A stretch of 55,693 nucleotides of DNA from Burkholderiales bacterium (GTDB taxonomy: Bacteria > Pseudomonadota > Gammaproteobacteria > Burkholderiales > Burkholderiaceae_C): positions 1 to 55,693 of the forward strand of contig CANGHK010000034.1 of NCBI GenBank assembly GCA_947453625.1. Direction: 5' to 3'. The notes under the pieces were generated by a model that saw nothing but the letters and a program-made list of their open reading frames with translations, did no database searches and had not been told where the DNA came from. Within the stretch, counting starts at the first letter, position 1. Every line of letters starts with the position of its first letter. A program made the translations under genes and the position numbers. Positions 38,127 to 47,296 of the stretch are shown one piece after another.

Positions 38127-39065
38127 TCAGCTGTTGCGGCGCTGGCCCAAGGTCTTGGCGACCCAGTCGGCCACCGCCTGCGGCGAATGAAAATCGTCCA
38201 GCGAGCGCGCCGGGATGGCGGGGTGGCGGACGTTCCACATCCGCGCCAGCGTGCTGCCCGGCCCGACCTCGAGCAGACAAGCCGGCCCGCGCTCGGCAAC
38301 GGTGTCCATGCAGCGGTCCCAGTGCAGCGGGCTGCCGATCTGGCCGGCCAGGGCCTGGCGCAACTCGTCGGGCCGGCGCAGCACGCACGCGCCGAGGTTG
38401 CACACCAGCGCGGCCTGCGGCCGCTCGAACGGTTCACCGGCCAGCGCGCTGGCAAACAGCGGCACCGCGCCGGCCAGACAAGGGGTGTGCGAGGCGATCG
38501 CCACCGCCAGCCTTGAGCAACTGGCGCCCGCAGCCTCAGCCTGGCGGGCCGCGGCGTCCAGCGCCGCGCCAGTCCCGCCCAGCACGCAACGGTCGGGGGC
38601 TGTCCGGATCGCCAGCGCCAGGCCATGCTGTCGGCACAGCGCATCGACCGCTTCAGTCGCGGCGCCAGTGACGGCCAGCAGGCCGGTATCCTGGCCTTGG
38701 ACGCAGGCGTCCATCAACTGGGCGCGCCGAACTGCCAGCCGCAGCGCCGCCTCGGCCGTGAACACGCCGGCGGCGCTGAAGGCAGCCAGCTCGCCCACGC
38801 TATAGCCCGCGACGACCCGCGGCGCGGGCAACAGCGGGGCCAGCGCATCCCAGGCCGCCAGGCACAGGCCTGTCAGCAGCGGCTGGGCCACCGCGTTGCG
38901 GCTGCGCCAATCGGGGTCGGCCAGCCGGGCGCGCCAGTCGGCGCCGAGCAGCGCGGCCATCCCGGCCAGCGCGCGCTTGGCTGGGCCAGCGGTCTCGAGC
39001 CAGGGCAGCATGCCGGCATGCTGGGTGCCCTGGCCAGGAAACAGCAAGCCCAGACCCACGCCCAC
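38127..39065 (-). CDS. mdcH: Malonate decarboxylase epsilon subunit (malonyl-CoA:ACP transacylase) MdcH
   Basis: 312 residues. Acyltransferase fold with GQGTQHAGM near the N-terminus, nucleophile serine in GYSVGELAAFSAAG and histidine in ASHTPCLAGAVP. It loads malonyl from malonyl-CoA onto the acyl carrier protein MdcC to start the decarboxylase cycle. The start is a GTG at 39065, 12 nt after mdcB. Last gene of the mdc operon. Confidence 0.93.
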   Translation of the reverse strand: MGVGLGLLFPGQGTQHAGMLPWLETAGPAKRALAGMAALLGADWRARLADPDWRSRNAVAQPLLTGLCLAAWDALAPLLPAPRVVAGYSVGELAAFSAAGVFTAEAALRLAVRRAQLMDACVQGQDTGLLAVTGAATEAVDALCRQHGLALAIRTAPDRCVLGGTGAALDAAARQAEAAGASCSRLAVAIASHTPCLAGAVPLFASALAGEPFERPQAALVCNLGACVLRRPDELRQALAGQIGSPLHWDRCMDTVAERGPACLLEVGPGSTLARMWNVRHPAIPARSLDDFHSPQAVADWVAKTLGQRRNS

Positions 39066-39077
39066 CTCAGAGCGCCG

Positions 39078-39959
39078 TCAAACCGCCGCGCAGACCCGCT
39101 GCAGCCAGCAGGCGGCGGCCAGCAGGTCGGCGGCACCGCCGGGCGACAGGTTTCTGGCGACGAATTCGCGGTGAATGGCCTGGGCATGGTCCAGCGCGTC
39201 GGGCCGGCCCGCGCCGCCGGCGGCCAGGAAGTCGGCCGCGGCCCGGCGCGCAAAAGCCAAGCCGGCCAGCCCGCCGCGGTGGGCCAGGTTGGTGTCGTCC
39301 AGCACGGCCAGGGTGCGGAACAAGGCCTGCAAGCGGGCCGGGCGCATGTCCAGCCCGGTCGCCAGCGCCGCGCGCAGCGCCGGCAGCGTGACCTCGAACA
39401 GCACCGGGAATCCCAGCGCCGCCTCGTCGCCGGCGCTGCGCAGGCCATGGCGCAGCGCCGCGGACTGGCCGTTGGACGGCGGACCAGGCTTGCTGCGGCG
39501 CTGGTCCAGCGCTTGGCCCCAGGCCTGCAGCAGCGCCTGGCGCAGCGCCGGCGCGGTGACAGGCCCGCCGGCCAGTCGGCCGGCCGCCGCGCACAGCAGA
39601 CCGAGGCTGAACACCGCACCGCGGTGGGTGTTGACGCCCGATGTGGCCTGCAGCATGCGGCGCTCGGCGTCCCGCCCCAGGCGCTCGAGCTCGGCAAACG
39701 GCGCGTCGCGCGCGCCGAGCGCTGCGATCGCGACGAAGTAGTGGCGCAGCGCGAACAGGCTGCGCATGAAGGTGGTGGCGGCCATGTCGTGGTGGCTGCC
39801 GCTGTCGACCAAGGACACCAGACCAGGCTTGGGATGGAGGGCGAGTTCGTCGTGGAGCGCCGCGATCGCGGCACGGCCGATTCGGCCGGCATGGCCCTCC
39901 GGCGCCGCGCCGACCCGCGCGGACGCCAACCGACCGACCGGCGTCTTCAGGGCGTGCAT
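39078..39959 (-). CDS. mdcB: Triphosphoribosyl-dephospho-CoA synthase MdcB
   Basis: 293 residues. It makes 2'-(5''-triphosphoribosyl)-3'-dephospho-CoA, precursor of the MdcC prosthetic group. CitG/MdcB motifs: HPKPGLVSLVDSGSHHDM, SGVNTHRGAVFSLG, FRTLAVLDDTNLAHRGG and a C-terminal FVARNLSPGGAADLLAAACWL. ATG 39959 lies 13 nt inside the end of mdcG. Its position after mdcG differs from the mdcA-B-C order of Klebsiella and Pseudomonas. Confidence 0.94.
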   Translation of the reverse strand: MHALKTPVGRLASARVGAAPEGHAGRIGRAAIAALHDELALHPKPGLVSLVDSGSHHDMAATTFMRSLFALRHYFVAIAALGARDAPFAELERLGRDAERRMLQATSGVNTHRGAVFSLGLLCAAAGRLAGGPVTAPALRQALLQAWGQALDQRRSKPGPPSNGQSAALRHGLRSAGDEAALGFPVLFEVTLPALRAALATGLDMRPARLQALFRTLAVLDDTNLAHRGGLAGLAFARRAAADFLAAGGAGRPDALDHAQAIHREFVARNLSPGGAADLLAAACWLQRVCAAV

Positions 39960-40654
39960 GCGGCCTGCCCGACACCGGTCGCGCGGTCCAGCCAGCCGGT
40001 GCCGGCGGCCAGTTCGACCGCGGCCAGCCGCTTGACCAGGATCTGCTCGCAACGCTGCGCGCGCCAGTCCAGCCATTCGCGCCAGGCCACCGCGCTGCCG
40101 TCGGCAAACACCAGTTCGCCGTCCAGCCGCGGCCCGGCAAAGGCCGCGCCCGCCAGCCAGGCCGCGGCGGCGTCGGCCTGCGGCAAACCCTCGACCGGCA
40201 GCAGCAGGTCCAGGTCGGACGAGGGCCGCAGGTAGACCAAGCCGGTCAGCTGCTGCCAGCCGTGGCTGCCGAAGACGCGGGGCTGCAGGCCGAGATGGGT
40301 CAGACCATCGCACAGCGCGCGCCAGGGCGCTTGCAGCGGCGGCGCCAGCAGCGGGGTGATGTCGGACACCGCAGGCAGGTCGTCGACATACAAGACCTGG
40401 TCGAGCGCGATCTGCAACCGCAAGCGCTGCCGGCCCCAGCAGGCCGGCGCCGGCAGGCCCAGCCTGAGCCGGTCGCGCGGCTCTGCCGGGTCTTGCCTCG
40501 CCACCACCAGCGGCAGCGCCTGCGCCGCCCAATGCTGGACGCAGTCGCGCGCTTCGCCTTCGCCGACCTGGGCCAGCGCCTGGTCCCAGCCTGCGGCCGT
40601 CAGGCCCAGCAACTGGTGGCGCCGCAGACCGCGCCAGCCGGCATCAAGCGGCAT
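39947..40654 (-). CDS. mdcG: Phosphoribosyl-dephospho-CoA transferase (holo-ACP synthase) MdcG
   Basis: 235 residues. It transfers the prosthetic group to the MdcC serine. Nucleotidyltransferase-like motif GSHGWQQLTGLVYL followed by SSDLDLLLP (two Asp), and the N-terminus RRHQLLGLTAAGW is typical of MdcG. ATG 40654 lies 11 nt inside the mdcE end, and its own end overlaps mdcB. Confidence 0.93.
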   Translation of the reverse strand: MPLDAGWRGLRRHQLLGLTAAGWDQALAQVGEGEARDCVQHWAAQALPLVVARQDPAEPRDRLRLGLPAPACWGRQRLRLQIALDQVLYVDDLPAVSDITPLLAPPLQAPWRALCDGLTHLGLQPRVFGSHGWQQLTGLVYLRPSSDLDLLLPVEGLPQADAAAAWLAGAAFAGPRLDGELVFADGSAVAWREWLDWRAQRCEQILVKRLAAVELAAGTGWLDRATGVGQAACTP

Positions 40655-41345
40655 CGAGCACCCGCTGGATCACCGAGGCGGCCAGGCGGCGGCCGCCGCG
40701 CTGCCGGCCGTCCTCTGCGCGCAGATCGACGGTGGGCGTGGTCGCCAGCGCGTCGCGCAGCGCGCCGGCCAGGTCGCCAGACCAGAGCGCGCGCACCCCG
40801 CCCATCGCGACATAGTTCTGCACGCCGGGCGCGAACACCGGGTTGTCCTCGGACAGCGCGGCCAGCCGCTCCTCGGAGATCTTGGTCACGCGGGCCATCG
40901 CCGGGATGCGCATCACCCGGATCTCGGCCTCGGGCAGCGCGTAGCAGGCGTCGGCGATCAGGCCCGAGGTGATGAAGCCGCCCGACAGCGCCTGGTCGTA
41001 GACCAGGCCGATCACGCGGTGGCCGCGCCGGCGCGCCAGGTCTATGCAGCAGCCCAGGTGGGCCATCGCGCGGTTGATGCCGAGCAACTCGTCGCGCCGG
41101 CGCAGTTGCTGGCCCTGGGTGTCGATCAGCAGCAGGATGGCGCGCCCGGGGTGTTGGGCGACCACATCGAGCACGCCACGGGCCTGGGCCAGCGCCAGCG
41201 CGACGCCGATGGACGCATGGTGGGTGGTGCCGACGATGGCCAGCGGGGTGGCGTCGAACACCGCGCTGCCGCGCAGCAGGTCGCCATCCAGCACGATGTC
41301 GTGGTCGGCGCCGAACAGCTGTTCGACCAGGGTTTTCCAATCCAT
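40644..41345 (-). CDS. mdcE: Malonate decarboxylase gamma subunit MdcE
   Basis: 233 residues, carboxyltransferase/crotonase-like fold. With MdcD it forms the decarboxylase that converts malonyl-S-ACP to acetyl-S-ACP plus CO2. Motifs: VGTTHHASIGVALALAQARGVL, LLIDTQGQQLRRRDELLGIN, DQALSGGFITSGLIAD, RIPAMARVTKIS. GAGGAA precedes ATG 41345. Confidence 0.94.
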   Translation of the reverse strand: MDWKTLVEQLFGADHDIVLDGDLLRGSAVFDATPLAIVGTTHHASIGVALALAQARGVLDVVAQHPGRAILLLIDTQGQQLRRRDELLGINRAMAHLGCCIDLARRRGHRVIGLVYDQALSGGFITSGLIADACYALPEAEIRVMRIPAMARVTKISEERLAALSEDNPVFAPGVQNYVAMGGVRALWSGDLAGALRDALATTPTVDLRAEDGRQRGGRRLAASVIQRVLDAA

Positions 41346-41355
41346 GGTCGGTTCC

Positions 41356-42231
41356 TCAGCGCAGCGCGCGCACCTGTCCGGCGTCCAGGTCAGGCACCCG
41401 CGCCGCGTCGTCTATGCCCTGCTGGCGCCACAAGGCCAGCGCATCGGCACCCGGCGGGGCGTCGCGCAGGCGTTGCGCCAGCAGCGCATGCTCGGCTTCC
41501 AGCGTGGCCAGCGTCAACGGGCGGTGACGGTCCAGCGCGGCGATGGCCGCGGCGCGGAACTCGGCCATATCGTCCTCGACCAGGTCGTCGCAATCGCCCA
41601 TCAACCAGCGGTGCTTGCCGCCGGTGGTGCGCCAGACCAGCGCCCGGTCGCGCGAATCGAATTCCTCGACGCCATGCGAGGCCTCGATCACCTCGGGGCC
41701 CGACATCGCCAGCCGGCCGATGTCGCTGATGACCAGGTGATCGGCGCAGCGCGCGACGATGCCCATGCCGCCGAAACAGCCGTTGGCACCGCCGATCAGC
41801 ACGATCACCGGGACGCCGGCGGCGCGCAGATCCAGCACCGCGCGCATCACCTCGGACACCGCGATCAGGCCGGCATTGGCCTCGTGCAGCCGAACGCCGC
41901 CGGATTCGGCCAGCAGCAGCACGGCGGCGGGCTGCTCATCGCCCGGCTTCAGCGCGCGCCGCAGCAGGCCGACCAGCTTGGCGCCATGCACCTCGCCGAC
42001 GCCGCCGCCCATGAAGCCGCCCTCCTGTGCTGCGATGAAGATCGGGTGGCCCGCCAGCAGGCCGCGCCCTATCACCACGCCGTCGTCGAACGAGGACGGC
42101 ACGCCGAGCTGCGCCAGGTGCGGGCTGGTCAGGCGCTCGGACGGCGGCAACCACTCGTGGAAGCTGCCGCCGTCGAGCAGCTGCGCCACCCGCTCGCGGG
42201 CGCTGCATTCGGCAAAGCTGATGGCGCTCAT
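41356..42231 (-). CDS. mdcD: Malonate decarboxylase beta subunit MdcD
   Basis: 291 residues, acyl-CoA carboxyltransferase-like. Motifs: ERVAQLLDGGSFHEWLPP, GGFMGGGVGEVHGAKLVGLLR, LLLAESGGVRLHEANAGLIA, GGANGCFGGMGIVARCAD, MSGPEVIEASHGVEEFDSRD. Works as the MdcD-MdcE heterodimer. ATG 42231 overlaps the mdcC stop (ATGA), so stoichiometric coupling to the carrier protein is likely. Confidence 0.95.
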   Translation of the reverse strand: MSAISFAECSARERVAQLLDGGSFHEWLPPSERLTSPHLAQLGVPSSFDDGVVIGRGLLAGHPIFIAAQEGGFMGGGVGEVHGAKLVGLLRRALKPGDEQPAAVLLLAESGGVRLHEANAGLIAVSEVMRAVLDLRAAGVPVIVLIGGANGCFGGMGIVARCADHLVISDIGRLAMSGPEVIEASHGVEEFDSRDRALVWRTTGGKHRWLMGDCDDLVEDDMAEFRAAAIAALDRHRPLTLATLEAEHALLAQRLRDAPPGADALALWRQQGIDDAARVPDLDAGQVRALR

Positions 42232-42575
42232 GGCCGGACCGTCGCCGCCGGCAGGCCGCGCAGCAGCGGCGCCACCGCCTGCTGCAGGCGCAGGCTGACC
42301 ACCGCCGGCGTCGCGCCCATGTCGCTGATCGACACCCGCACACCGGCCAGGCTGTGGCGGTCGTGGAAGTCCTGCATCACCGCGGCCCAGATCGGCCGGA
42401 AGCCGCGCGCCGAGGTCTGGACCTCGACCCGGCACAAGCTGCCCTCGGCCGGCTCGACCATCACCTCGAGGTTGCCCGAGCCGACCACGCCGACCAGCAG
42501 AGTGGCGAAAGCCGGCACCGGCCGGCCGCCGCTGAAGTCGAAGTCCATCGTCTCCAGACCCATGGTTTCGTTCAT
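42228..42575 (-). CDS. mdcC: Malonate decarboxylase delta subunit (acyl carrier protein) MdcC
   Basis: 115 residues. Carries the triphosphoribosyl-dephospho-CoA arm on a serine, here Ser33 in VGVVGSGNLEVMVEP. The C-terminal half (VSISDMGATPAVVSLRLQQAV) matches the family. GAGG upstream supports ATG 42575; ATGs at codons 5 and 10 are alternatives, the last giving the shorter N-terminus seen in some homologues. Confidence 0.94.
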   Translation of the reverse strand: MNETMGLETMDFDFSGGRPVPAFATLLVGVVGSGNLEVMVEPAEGSLCRVEVQTSARGFRPIWAAVMQDFHDRHSLAGVRVSISDMGATPAVVSLRLQQAVAPLLRGLPAATVRP

Positions 42576-42585
42576 CGCTGTTGCC

Positions 42586-44280
42586 TCACCAGTTGCGGAA
42601 GCGCTGTGGCGGCTGGTAGAGCCCGCCCGAGGCCCGCACCAGGTCGCGCATAGAGCGCGCGGCCAGCAGGTTGCGGGTGGCGTCGCGGGCGTCTATGCCC
42701 AGGTCCTCGGGGCGCTGGATCACGCCGCGGTCGCGCAGGTTCTCGACCGCGCGGCGGTCACGCTGCAGGCCCAGCGGGGTGTAGCCGGCCACACCGCGGA
42801 TCGCGTCGGCGCGCTCTTCGTCGCTGCGGCACAGCAGCAGGTTGGCGATGCCTTCCTCGGTCAGCACATGGGTCACGTCGTCGCCGTAAATCATGATCGG
42901 CGGCAGCGCCATGCCGGCCTGCTCGGCCAGGGTCCAGGCGTCGAGCCGCTCGACAAAGGCCGGCTGCATATGCTCGCGGAAGGTCTCGACCATCTGCACC
43001 ACCAGCTTCTGGCCACGCGGCGTGCCGCGCGCGCCGGTCAAGCCGGCACGGGCCTGGGCGCCGGCCTTCAACCAGGCCGGGCTGGCATGGCGCCGGCCGC
43101 GCGCGTCGGCGCCCATGTTGGGCGCACCGCCAAAGCCGGTGATGCGGCCCAGCGTCGCGGTGCTGCTGTTGCCGGCCAGGTCGATCTGCAGCGTCGAGCC
43201 TATGAACAGGTCGCAGGCGTAATGGCCGGCGGCCTGACAGAAGGCGCGGTTGCTGCGCAGCGACCCATCGGGCCCGGTGAAGAACACGTCCGAGCGGGCG
43301 CGGATGTAGTCCTCCATGCCGAGTTCGGAGCCGAAGGAATGGATGGACCGGACCCAGCCGGCCTCGATCGCCGGGATCAGCGCCGGGTGCGGGTTCAAAG
43401 CCCAGTGCTGGCAGATCTTGCCCTTGAGCCCCAGCGATTCGGCGTAAGTGGGCAGCAGCAACTCGATTGCCGCGGTGTCGAAACCGATGCCGTGGTTGAG
43501 CCGCTGCACGCCGTACTCGGCGTAGATGCCCTTGATCGCCATCATTGCCATCAGCACCTGGATCTCGCTGATCTGCGCCGGGTCGCGGGTGAACAGCGGC
43601 TCGATGACATTGGGCGTGGGCGCGCGAACGACGAAGTCGACCCAGCCGCCGGGTACGTCGACGCGCGGCAGGACGTCGCCCACCCCGTCCACCCACTCGT
43701 TGACCTGGGCGATCACGATGCCGCCCGAGAACGCCGTGGCCTCGACGATGGCAGGCGTGTCCTCGGTGTTGGGACCGGTGTAGAGGTTGCCCTGGGCGTC
43801 GGCCGACTGCGCCGCAATCAGGCAGACCTGGGGCGTCAGGTCGACGAAGTAGCGGCCAAACAGTTCGAGGTAGGTGTGGATCGCGCCGATCTGAATCCGC
43901 CCGCCAGACACCAGTTGCGCCAGCCGGCTGCCCTGCGGGCCGGAGAAGGAGAAGTCGAGTTTGGACGCGATGCCGTCCTCGAACAAGTCCAGGTGCTCGG
44001 GCAGCGCCAGCACCGACTGCAGCATGTGCAGGCCATGCACGCGGGACGGATCGACGCTGGCCAGCGCCTTGGCCAGGAAGTCGGCCTGCTTCTGGTTGTT
44101 GCCTTCGAGGCAGACCCGGTCGCCGGGTGCAATCACCGCCTCGAGCAAGTCCTTGATGCGGTCCGCGCTGACGCGTTTGTGGGCCAGCGCCCGGCCCAGC
44201 GACTGGGCCGCGCGCCCCAGGCGCTGGCTGCGCTGCGCAGCGCGCTGGCTCCAGCGCGAGGTCTCGGTCGGATCACCCAT
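42586..44280 (-). CDS. mdcA: Malonate decarboxylase alpha subunit (acetyl-S-ACP:malonate ACP transferase) MdcA
   Basis: 564 residues, CoA-transferase-like. It exchanges acetyl for malonyl on the carrier protein, releasing acetate. Motifs: GDRVCLEGNNQKQADFLAKAL, HTYLELFGRYFVDLTPQVCLIAAQ, GNLYTGPNTEDTPAIVEATAF, GSTLQIDLAGNSSTATLGRITGFGGAPNMG. Starts at ATG 44280, 10 nt after dctM, so transporter and decarboxylase share a transcript. Confidence 0.95.
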   Translation of the reverse strand: MGDPTETSRWSQRAAQRSQRLGRAAQSLGRALAHKRVSADRIKDLLEAVIAPGDRVCLEGNNQKQADFLAKALASVDPSRVHGLHMLQSVLALPEHLDLFEDGIASKLDFSFSGPQGSRLAQLVSGGRIQIGAIHTYLELFGRYFVDLTPQVCLIAAQSADAQGNLYTGPNTEDTPAIVEATAFSGGIVIAQVNEWVDGVGDVLPRVDVPGGWVDFVVRAPTPNVIEPLFTRDPAQISEIQVLMAMMAIKGIYAEYGVQRLNHGIGFDTAAIELLLPTYAESLGLKGKICQHWALNPHPALIPAIEAGWVRSIHSFGSELGMEDYIRARSDVFFTGPDGSLRSNRAFCQAAGHYACDLFIGSTLQIDLAGNSSTATLGRITGFGGAPNMGADARGRRHASPAWLKAGAQARAGLTGARGTPRGQKLVVQMVETFREHMQPAFVERLDAWTLAEQAGMALPPIMIYGDDVTHVLTEEGIANLLLCRSDEERADAIRGVAGYTPLGLQRDRRAVENLRDRGVIQRPEDLGIDARDATRNLLAARSMRDLVRASGGLYQPPQRFRNW

Positions 44281-44290
44281 CGTCCGCGCC

Positions 44291-45652
44291 CTATTTGCCC
44301 AGCGCCGCCGGGCCCATCACCCAGTCCGGCAGGCCGGTGGCAATGCCCGGGAAGATGCAGATCAGCACCACCGACAACAGCATCAGCACGACGAAGGGCA
44401 GCACGCCCCAGATGATGTCCGACAGCGGGATGTCGGGCGCGATGTTCTTGATGACGAAGATGTTCAAGCCCACCGGCGGGTGGATCAGCCCGGTCTCCAT
44501 CACGATCGTCATCAGCACGCCGAACCAGATCAGGTCGAAACCCGCGGCCTTGAGCGGCGGCAGGATGATGGGCGCCAGCATCAGGATGATCGAGACCGGC
44601 GGCAGGAAGAAGCCCAGCACGATCACCAGCAGCAGCACGGTGGCCAGCAGCAGCCATTTGGACAACTGCAGCGCGACGATCGCCTGCGCCGCCTCCTGGC
44701 TGATGTGCAGGTAGCTCATCACGTAGGAGAACAGCAGCGACATGCCGATGATGAACATCAGCATCGTCGACTCCTTCAAGGTCGACAGCAGGATGGGCTT
44801 GACATCCCTGGGCCGCCAGACACCGTAGACCACCGCGATCAGCGCCAGCGCCAGCAGCCCGCCCAGGCCGGCGGTCTCGGACGGCGTGGCGAAGCCGCCG
44901 TACAGCGCCACCATCACGCCGATCAGCAGCACGACGAAGGGCACGACGCGCGGCAGCATCTCGACCTTCTCGCGCAGGGTGAAGTGGTCGCGGCTGAGCA
45001 GTGCCGAGTTGGTGCCCTCGGCGTCGAAGGCGATCTTGGCGCGGCGGAACTCGCGCTGGTAGTTCAGCACCGCGTAGGCGGCGAACAGCCCGACCAGCAG
45101 CAGGCCAGGCGCTATGCCCGCCAGGAAGAGCCGGCCCAGCGACTGCTCGGCCGCCACCGCGTACAGGATCATCGTGATCGACGGCGGCAGCAGGATGCCC
45201 AGCGTGCCACCGGCGGCGATGATGCCGGCCGCGAAACCCGGCGAGTAGCCGCGCTTGCGCATCTCGGGAATGCCGGCCGAGCCTATCGCCGAGCAGGTGG
45301 CCGGGCTGGAACCCGCCATCGCCGCGAACAGCGCGCAGGCGAAGACATTGGCGATGCCCAGGCCGCCCGGCACCTTGTTCATCCAGACATGCAGCGCGGC
45401 GTACAAGTCCTGACCAGCGCGGGACTTGCCGATCGCCGCACCCTTCAGGATGAACAGCGGAATCGACAGCAGCGTGATGCTGGCCATCTCCTCGTAGACG
45501 TTCTGCGTCACCGTGTCGAGCGCCGACGCTGGCATGAAGGCGTACATGAAGCCGATCGCGACGCTGCCGAGCGCAAACGAGATCGGCGCGCCCGAGAACA
45601 TCACGAACAAGGTGATGGCGGCAAACAACAGGCCCAGGCTCAATGCGGTCAT
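44291..45652 (-). CDS. dctM: TRAP transporter large permease DctM
   Basis: 453 residues with about 12 to 14 hydrophobic segments and the family phrases GSSPATCSAIGSAGIPEMRKRGYSP, GGTLGILLPPSITMILYA, ATPSETAGLGGLLALAL, MTIVMETGLIHPPVGLNIFVIK. It drives Na+-coupled import of a carboxylate delivered by DctP. ATG 45652 overlaps the dctQ stop (ATGA). Next to mdcA, so malonate is the likely cargo, replacing the MdcLM carrier of Pseudomonas, which is absent here. Confidence 0.93.
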   Translation of the reverse strand: MTALSLGLLFAAITLFVMFSGAPISFALGSVAIGFMYAFMPASALDTVTQNVYEEMASITLLSIPLFILKGAAIGKSRAGQDLYAALHVWMNKVPGGLGIANVFACALFAAMAGSSPATCSAIGSAGIPEMRKRGYSPGFAAGIIAAGGTLGILLPPSITMILYAVAAEQSLGRLFLAGIAPGLLLVGLFAAYAVLNYQREFRRAKIAFDAEGTNSALLSRDHFTLREKVEMLPRVVPFVVLLIGVMVALYGGFATPSETAGLGGLLALALIAVVYGVWRPRDVKPILLSTLKESTMLMFIIGMSLLFSYVMSYLHISQEAAQAIVALQLSKWLLLATVLLLVIVLGFFLPPVSIILMLAPIILPPLKAAGFDLIWFGVLMTIVMETGLIHPPVGLNIFVIKNIAPDIPLSDIIWGVLPFVVLMLLSVVLICIFPGIATGLPDWVMGPAALGK

Positions 45653-46221
45653 CGGAGTCTTCCGGCGTTCGGGTTGGCGGCGCGGTTCAGACTGGCGCTG
45701 AGTTGCACCAGCAACTGCAAGGTCAGCAGGCTCATGCCCAGCGCCATCAGGCCGTAGGGGATGGCCAGCGGCGGCGCCCAGGACGACGAGGTGGTCTGGT
45801 GCTCGACCCAGGCCTCGTGGAACAGCGTCCACGACTTCCAGGCGAAGAAGCCGCAGAACAGCGCGCACATCGCGTCCACCCCCACCTGGCGCAGCCGGTT
45901 GAGCCGGGGCGACAGCAGCGTGGACACGGCTTCGATGCCGACATGGCCGCGTATGGACTGCACGAAAGCACCGCACAGAAAAGTGGCGCCGACCAGACAG
46001 AACACCGCCGTCTCATCCTGCCAGTCGGTGGACGCCTTCAGCACATAGCGTGAGACCACGCTGTAGGTCAGCACGACAGAGGCCGCCAGCAGCGCGATCA
46101 TGCCCAGCCCGACCATGGCGCGGTTGACCCGCAACAGCAGGCGGGCCAGCGGCTGCAGCACGGCCGGCGTGGCCGGGTCTATGCCCAGGACGGCGGGCGC
46201 GGTGTCGATGGCTTGGCTCAT
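45649..46221 (-). CDS. dctQ: TRAP transporter small permease DctQ
   Basis: 190 residues with four hydrophobic segments, the DctQ arrangement; phrases VVSRYVLKASTDWQDETAVFCLVGATFLCGAF and RGHVGIEAVSTLLSPR. It scaffolds the large permease and docks the binding protein. The N-terminal 25 residues are an extra soluble segment. 13 nt after dctP. Confidence 0.9.
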   Translation of the reverse strand: MSQAIDTAPAVLGIDPATPAVLQPLARLLLRVNRAMVGLGMIALLAASVVLTYSVVSRYVLKASTDWQDETAVFCLVGATFLCGAFVQSIRGHVGIEAVSTLLSPRLNRLRQVGVDAMCALFCGFFAWKSWTLFHEAWVEHQTTSSSWAPPLAIPYGLMALGMSLLTLQLLVQLSASLNRAANPNAGRLR

Positions 46222-46234
46222 GCGGGTCGTCTCG

Positions 46235-47257
46235 TCACAGCAGTTTCTGCGCGGCCTTCATCAGCCCGGCGCAGGATTCGCTCTTGTCGGCGAAGTCCTT
46301 CCACGCCGTGTCGTGGGCGATGACTTGCCATTTCTTCAGCGTGGGCTCGTCCAGGTCATAGACCTTGGCACCGGCCTTGGCGTAGATCTCGGCCGCGAGC
46401 TTGTCGTCGGCCTTTGCAGCGTCGCGGGCGAACACTTCCAATTCGCTGCCCACGGCCATCACGATGTCCTGCTGCGCCTTAGGCAGCTTGTTGAAGACCT
46501 CCTTGGAGATCATCAGCGGCTCGAGCATGAACCAATAAGTCTTGTTGCGGCCACTGGTCAGGTGCTTGGCGATCTCCTCCAACTTGAACGAGATGAAGCT
46601 GGTGGAGGATGTCATCGCCGCATCCATCGCGCCGGTCTGCATCGCGGCGTAGATCTCGTTGGACGGCAGCGAGATCACCGAGGCGCCGGCCTGCTTGAGC
46701 ATCATGTCCATCTCGCGGCTGCCACCGCGCACCTTCAGGCCGCGGGCGTCGTCGGGGGTGACCAGCGGCTTGTTGCGGCTGGCCACGCCGCCGGCCTGCC
46801 AGATCCAGCTGACGATGATCACGCCCTTGTCGTCCAGCACCTTGGACAGCAGCTTGCCGACCTCGGCGGTCTTCCAGGCCGCGCCCTGCTCATAGCTGGG
46901 CACCAGCGCCGGCATCAGGCCGATGTTGGTCTCGGCCACCTCGCCGCCGGCGTAGGACAGCGGCACCAGGCTCATGTCGAGCGCCCCCTTGCGCAGCGCC
47001 GAGAACTGGGCATTGGTCTTCATCAGCGACGAGCCCGGGTAGACCGAGGACTTCAGCGCGCCGCCACTGCGCTTCTCGACCTCGGCGGCGAACTTGCGGC
47101 ACAGCCGGTCGCGGAAGTCGCCGTCGGTCAACGAACCGCTTGGGAACTGGTGCGAGATCTTCAGCCCGGCGTTCTGCTGGGCCAGCGTCGGCCAGGCGGC
47201 CAGGCCTGACGAGGAGGCCGCCAGGCCCCGCAGGAATTGACGACGGTCGAAATACAT
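46235..47257 (-). CDS. dctP: TRAP transporter substrate-binding protein DctP
   Basis: 340 residues. The N-terminus DRRQFLRGLAASSSGLAAWPTLAQ is a twin-arginine (Tat) type signal. Family phrases: LKISHQFPSG, FAAEVEKRSGGALKSSVYPGSSL, GLKVRGGSREMDMMLKQAGASVISLPSNEIYAAMQTGAMDAA with the ligand-binding arginine. AAGGA precedes ATG 47257. Probably binds malonate or a close dicarboxylate, judged from the downstream mdc genes. Confidence 0.93.
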   Translation of the reverse strand: MYFDRRQFLRGLAASSSGLAAWPTLAQQNAGLKISHQFPSGSLTDGDFRDRLCRKFAAEVEKRSGGALKSSVYPGSSLMKTNAQFSALRKGALDMSLVPLSYAGGEVAETNIGLMPALVPSYEQGAAWKTAEVGKLLSKVLDDKGVIIVSWIWQAGGVASRNKPLVTPDDARGLKVRGGSREMDMMLKQAGASVISLPSNEIYAAMQTGAMDAAMTSSTSFISFKLEEIAKHLTSGRNKTYWFMLEPLMISKEVFNKLPKAQQDIVMAVGSELEVFARDAAKADDKLAAEIYAKAGAKVYDLDEPTLKKWQVIAHDTAWKDFADKSESCAGLMKAAQKLL

Positions 47258-47296
47258 GGCGGATGTCCTTGATCAGGGGGTCGAGAGCGCCGCCGC